From: Pseudoflavonifractor sp902362925
GTDB taxonomy: Bacteria > Bacillota > Clostridia > Oscillospirales > Oscillospiraceae
NCBI GenBank assembly: GCA_902362925.1
Contig: CABIYL010000006.1
Length of the DNA: 64,000 nucleotides
Strand: one strand, 5' to 3'
The position numbers and the translations under genes were made by a program. Of the stretch, positions 60,632 to 64,000 are shown piece after piece (position 1 is the stretch's first letter; each line of letters starts with the position of its first letter). Under the pieces are notes generated by a model. The model did not search any database. It was not told the DNA's origin and saw only the letters and a program-made list of their open reading frames with translations.

Positions 60632-61531
60632 TTATTTTCTTCGGGCTCCGCCCGCTCCAACGCCCAGTATGGCCTGCCGCTTCATCTGCTTCCAGCAGCC
60701 GCGGAATACCAGCTCCTCTACCATGGGCATGCCCACACACAGGATGTTGCCCAGCACCGGCTCCCAGCAGCCCCGATTTAAAAACGCAAAAGCGGATAGG
60801 GCCAGATTGCGGGAGTGGAGCAGCGTGGTGCGCAGATAGTCCCGCTCCTCCTCTTCCCGGCCGCCGAAACGGGCGTGAATAGGATTGTACCGTCCTGCGG
60901 CCACATCCTCCTGCAGGTCGTCCCATGCGTCCACCAGATAGATCCAGCGTCCCACATGGTAGAGCAGCTGCTCCAGGGCCCGGTTTTCTGTCTCGTCCCC
61001 TGTCTTGGGGGCCGCAGCCTGGAGAATGCGGGCAAAGGTGTCCGCCGTCCGATCCAGAGAAGGGGTTCGCTCCTCTTCCAGCTGGTGCAGCTTCTCCAGC
61101 TGAAAACGGACCTCCCGCTCGAACTCCGGCCGTGCCACAGCAGCCCGGCGGTAGCCCCGCCGGAGCAGCAGGGAGAGTATCCTGGCGCCCAGCCGCTCCC
61201 AGAAACCGCCGTCCTCAATGCTGTCCCGTACCTTCCAGTAGCTGAGAATAACACTCTCGTCCGCTGCCGCCTCCAGCCAGGGACTGGAGACGCAGGAGCA
61301 CTTCTTACGCAGAAAGAGCTTGGCAGGACAGCGGCACATGCAGGTGGACGGCCGGGTTTCCGGCTGCGAGAGCAGCATGGCCAGAAAGGTAAAATCGTAG
61401 TTGAGCAACATTCTGGCTGTAAAGCCGCAGCGCTTGCCCATAACCTGGCACAGGCCGCAGTAGATGGCCTGATAGTCCTCCAGCTCCCGGACCTTCAGCT
61501 CTTCCCGGCAGGGGCGAATATATCCAAACAT
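60632..61531 (-). CDS. DUF5685 family protein
   Basis: 299 aa. Starts FGYIRPCREELKVRELEDYQAIYCGLC, with Cys pairs (CMCRCP, KKCSC) and helical WIYLVDAWDDLQEDVAAGRYNP, which is the DUF5685 pattern. The Asp-rich WDDLQED helix recalls prenyl-transfer-type all-helical proteins, but no function is known. Its position next to a J-domain protein is typical for this family in Clostridia. Confidence 0.82.
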   Translation of the reverse strand: MFGYIRPCREELKVRELEDYQAIYCGLCQVMGKRCGFTARMLLNYDFTFLAMLLSQPETRPSTCMCRCPAKLFLRKKCSCVSSPWLEAAADESVILSYWKVRDSIEDGGFWERLGARILSLLLRRGYRRAAVARPEFEREVRFQLEKLHQLEEERTPSLDRTADTFARILQAAAPKTGDETENRALEQLLYHVGRWIYLVDAWDDLQEDVAAGRYNPIHARFGGREEEERDYLRTTLLHSRNLALSAFAFLNRGCWEPVLGNILCVGMPMVEELVFRGCWKQMKRQAILGVGAGGARRK

Positions 61532-61548
61532 GTCGGTTTCGCCTGCCG

Positions 61549-62814
61549 TTATTCTGCCAGGGTGAAGTTGACCAGGACGTCGTACTCGCCGCCCAGCACA
61601 CCCACGTCACTGCTGCCGTCTATGATGACCTGGGCCTGAACGGTCTGACGTCCCGTGGCCAGCTGGGCCTGGGACAGGTCCACCACAATCCGCAGCTGGG
61701 ACTGGTAGAGGGCGTTCACCGCGTCCTCAGGGCCGCGGACAGTCACCAGGCGGGACTCGGTCACCAGCTGGGCGTTATAGCCCTCCGGCTTGTTGATCAT
61801 CTGGATATTGTCCACGGTAAATTCCCGGGTTGTCAGCCGGGTGTCGTCAATGGTGACCGTCACATCCACCGAGCTGATACCGCTCTCATTGGTGAAGTTC
61901 TCATTGAGCACCACCGGGAAGGTAAAGGTCTGCTGGGTATACACCTTGGACAGGTCGATCTCACCCAGGACAATCTTGTCGCAGGCCTCCAGCTGGTCCT
62001 CAGGACCGGAGATGGTGAGGTACATGACCGTCTCATTGTTGACGCCGTAGGTGACATCCACATCGCTGGCTGTGGCGCCGCCGCCGGGGATAATATCAAC
62101 GGTCACAGGAATCTGCTTGGTCTTGACGATGGGGTACTCCACGTGGACGGTGTCCACATTGGCTGTCACATCCAGGTCCGTCAGCTCGGTGCCGTCCGCG
62201 CTCACGTACACGAAGGGCAGGTCGCCCTCGTAGCTCTCGCTCATGTCCTCAATGGTGAGCACCACCTTGGCATAGGCCACCTGGTTTACAAGCTCCTGCT
62301 GGCCGCTGATGTTGATGGTACCCGGCGTAATGGTAGGCTTGCCTGCCATATAGTCATCGGCATAGCTTCCCTTGAACTCCAGGCGGACAGGAATCTCCTT
62401 GCTCTCCAGCTCGGAGACGGAAAATTCCACATAGAGTTCGGAGACATCGTTGTTCACGGTGACGTCCAGCTGGTTGACGTTGATGGGGTAGCTGGGTTTT
62501 ACCAGCAGGCGGTAGGTGCCCGGCTCGGAAATCTGGGACACATCCACGCTCAGGGTGATATTCTCCCGGTTCAGCTTGGAGAATACGTCCGACTTTGCCT
62601 CCAGGTTCAGCGTCATGGTCTGGTTGGCGCCATCAGATATAATCAGGTTGCGGGCTGCCAGAATTTCCGTTCCGGTGAAGGTGATGGGGATATTGGTAAT
62701 GGAGCGCTTCTCCGTGGGATTGGCCTCCTTCACCACGTAAATCCACAAAACAGAGGCCATCAAAAGGGAGAGCACGACGTAGAGCCACTTACTGTCCTTT
62801 ATCTTTTTCCACAT
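61549..62814 (-). CDS. cdaR: YbbR domain protein (CdaA regulator CdaR)
   Basis: 421 aa from ATG 62814; further upstream codons overlap cdaA and are ignored. One N-terminal transmembrane helix (WLYVVLSLLMASVLWIYVV), then about four YbbR repeats outside the membrane. CdaR binds CdaA and modulates c-di-AMP synthesis. It overlaps cdaA by 26 bases, the conserved cdaAR pair; glmM is not next to it here. Confidence 0.93.
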   Translation of the reverse strand: MWKKIKDSKWLYVVLSLLMASVLWIYVVKEANPTEKRSITNIPITFTGTEILAARNLIISDGANQTMTLNLEAKSDVFSKLNRENITLSVDVSQISEPGTYRLLVKPSYPINVNQLDVTVNNDVSELYVEFSVSELESKEIPVRLEFKGSYADDYMAGKPTITPGTINISGQQELVNQVAYAKVVLTIEDMSESYEGDLPFVYVSADGTELTDLDVTANVDTVHVEYPIVKTKQIPVTVDIIPGGGATASDVDVTYGVNNETVMYLTISGPEDQLEACDKIVLGEIDLSKVYTQQTFTFPVVLNENFTNESGISSVDVTVTIDDTRLTTREFTVDNIQMINKPEGYNAQLVTESRLVTVRGPEDAVNALYQSQLRIVVDLSQAQLATGRQTVQAQVIIDGSSDVGVLGGEYDVLVNFTLAE

Positions 62815-63682
62815 CGGCCTTCTCACCTCTTCTCGATTTAAAGATGATGTTGATGGGGTTGAATTTGGGCTTATCATTCTCATCGCTCTGAGGCAGAAGC
62901 TCGTTGCGCAGCAGGCGCTCCAGGGTCTCAGGGGCAAGATGGCGCTTGAGCATGCCGCCTACCGCCACAGAGATGGAACCCGTCTCCTCCGAGACAATGG
63001 CCACCACCGCGTCCGAGTGCTCACTGGCGCCGATGCCGGCCCGGTGACGCATGCCCAGCTCACGGGAGAGATTCACATTGCCGGACAGGGGCAGCATACA
63101 GCCCGCGCCCACAATCCGGCCGCCCCGCACAATCACTGCGCCGTCGTGGAGGGGCGCCTTGTTCCAGAAGATATTCTTCAGCAGCTCGGCGTTGACCACG
63201 CAGTCCAGCGCGGTACCGGTCTTGATGGCGTCGTCCAGCTGGTTCTTGCGTTCAAAGACCATCAGGGCGCCGGTCTTGGTCTTGGACAGGTCCGTATAGG
63301 CCAGCACAGTCTGGGTAATGGCGTTTTCCAGCTCACCGGGGGTCTCCTCCCGGACAAAGACACTGCCGATCCGGCTGCGGCCCATCTGCTCCAGAAAGCG
63401 CCGTATCTCAGGCTGGAACAGAATAACCAGAGCCAGAACGCCCCACTCCAACACCTTGCCCATCAAATAGCTGAGCATCCGGAGCTGGAAGGCACTGACC
63501 ACCACAAAAGCCACTACTACCAGAAGAACGCCCTTCATAACCTGACCTGAACTGGTTCGGCGAACGATCATCAGCAGCTTATAGAAAATAAACGCCATGA
63601 TAAGGATATCTACAATATCCGCCACACCAATGGTGGGAAAAGCCGTCAGGCTTTCCTGAATCCACTGCACTATCTGTTCCAT
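62789..63682 (-). CDS. cdaA: Diadenylate cyclase
   Basis: 297 aa from ATG 63682 (GAAGGG upstream; a GTG at 63700 is in frame). Three N-terminal transmembrane helices, then the DAC domain with LHDGAVIV (DGA) and GMRHRAGIGASEHSDAV (RHR). Makes c-di-AMP from two ATP, controlling potassium and turgor. First gene of the minus-strand string, with a good promoter. Confidence 0.96.
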   Translation of the reverse strand: MEQIVQWIQESLTAFPTIGVADIVDILIMAFIFYKLLMIVRRTSSGQVMKGVLLVVVAFVVVSAFQLRMLSYLMGKVLEWGVLALVILFQPEIRRFLEQMGRSRIGSVFVREETPGELENAITQTVLAYTDLSKTKTGALMVFERKNQLDDAIKTGTALDCVVNAELLKNIFWNKAPLHDGAVIVRGGRIVGAGCMLPLSGNVNLSRELGMRHRAGIGASEHSDAVVAIVSEETGSISVAVGGMLKRHLAPETLERLLRNELLPQSDENDKPKFNPINIIFKSRRGEKADVEKDKGQ

Positions 63683-63770
63683 TCTTCCCTTCACCTGCAC
63701 TTTAGCTGTCCGGGCATATTCGTGTACGGGCAGGCTGGACTGATGTTCTCATACTCTGCCTATTTTAAAG

Positions 63771-63799
63771 ATTATACTTTATCGCTGTGGAAATGGCAA
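63771..63799 (-). promoter_or_regulatory. Promoter of cdaA-cdaR
   Basis: On the minus strand TTGCCA (63794-63799), 17-base spacer, TATAAT (63771-63776), leaving an ~80-base leader with no clear structure. Confidence 0.75.
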
Positions 63800-63875
63800 T
63801 ACGGCAGACATGAATTTTCTATTAATTCACCCGGTTCCCTGCCGCTGTTCCTTGTTTTCCCACATTTTATGAAAT

Positions 63876-63905
63876 AAATATCCCCCGGCCCAGCCGGGGG
63901 TATTT
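63876..63905 (-). terminator. Terminator-like hairpin of a gene beyond the window
   Basis: An 8-bp CCCCCGGC/GCCGGGGG stem (63882-63889 with 63893-63900) is extended by AAATA/TATTT arms. It lies just downstream of the possible minus-strand gene tail at 63907-63999. Confidence 0.6.
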
Positions 63906-63906
63906 C

Positions 63907-63999
63907 CTATGCGGGCAAAGCCCTCCGTTCTTCGCGTAACGCGTACAACGCGTAATACGGTCTGCCAGCCGCGTGGAGACTGTTACCTGCGACCCGTGA
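63907..63999 (-). CDS. Possible C-terminal tail of a minus-strand gene (truncated by window edge)
   Basis: One minus-strand frame is open from the window edge for 30 codons (HAAGRPYYALYALREERRAL near the end) and stops at 63907-63909, immediately before a terminator-like hairpin. Too short to identify; another minus frame is also open here, so this is weak. Confidence 0.3.
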   Translation of the reverse strand, partial: SRVAGNSLHAAGRPYYALYALREERRALPA

Positions 64000-64000
64000 A

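Overview
The window looks like a chromosomal stretch of a spore-forming, fairly GC-rich member of the Clostridia, most like the Oscillospiraceae (Flavonifractor / Pseudoflavonifractor type). The grounds are sporulation genes (yunB, spoVM, sipL, spoIVA, cwlD, cotJ), sigma-E-like promoters, paired ATP- and PPi-type phosphofructokinases, an SLH-domain surface protein, and the DUF370/gmk/rpoZ/priA/def/fmt gene order. The genus is an inference. One assembly gap (277 N, 30016-30292) is present.

Layout. 1-10.7 kb: end of an AI-2E-type permease, RNase P RNA (minus strand), murD, three tandem M42 aminopeptidases, a PLP enzyme of the methionine gamma-lyase family, yunB, a VanZ-like gene and ligA. 10.9-14.4 kb: a compact spore-coat basement-layer locus holding a 23-codon spoVM, a SipL-type DUF3794/LysM protein and spoIVA, with a convincing sigma-E promoter. 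14.4-26.6 kb: a Crp/Fnr regulator, leuCDB, an acetyltransferase, an ECF S component with a folded leader, an aminotransferase, purB, pfkA, a divergent PPi-PFK/fba pair and a putative amidase. 26.6-30.9 kb: a Xer-like recombinase followed by a small mobile element (HUH-type Rep plus a minimal tyrosine integrase, lox/dif-like inverted-repeat sites, a candidate small RNA and an assembly gap). 30.9-33.0 kb: radA and cwlD on the minus strand.

33.2-43.3 kb is the most striking part. A cotJ operon (cotJA and cotJB apparently fused, then cotJC) is interrupted inside cotJC. The first 135 codons of cotJC lie at 33704-34108, and the missing last 63-65 codons lie in frame 9,004 bp away at 43107-43304. 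Both break points carry GCAGCxGA, and joining them restores a 198-codon cotJC. The intervening element begins with a 50-codon ORF and a large serine recombinase, and carries a DUF4177 gene, a promoter-driven structured RNA and a seven-gene polyamine operon (speD, speA, speE, speB, carboxynorspermidine synthase, nspC). This is the architecture of a sigK-skin-type element excised during sporulation, but in a spore-coat manganese-catalase gene and with polyamine biosynthesis as cargo.

43.4-64 kb (all minus strand): an LRR/InlB-repeat/SLH surface protein, rsgA, prkC, a PP2C phosphatase, rlmN, rsmB, fmt, def, priA, rpoZ, gmk, a remA-like DUF370 gene, yicC, a membrane protein, a J-domain protein, DUF5685, cdaR and cdaA. 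This is a dense housekeeping and signalling string (translation maturation, Ser/Thr phosphorylation, c-di-AMP synthesis). The last ~95 bases may hold the tail of a further minus-strand gene.
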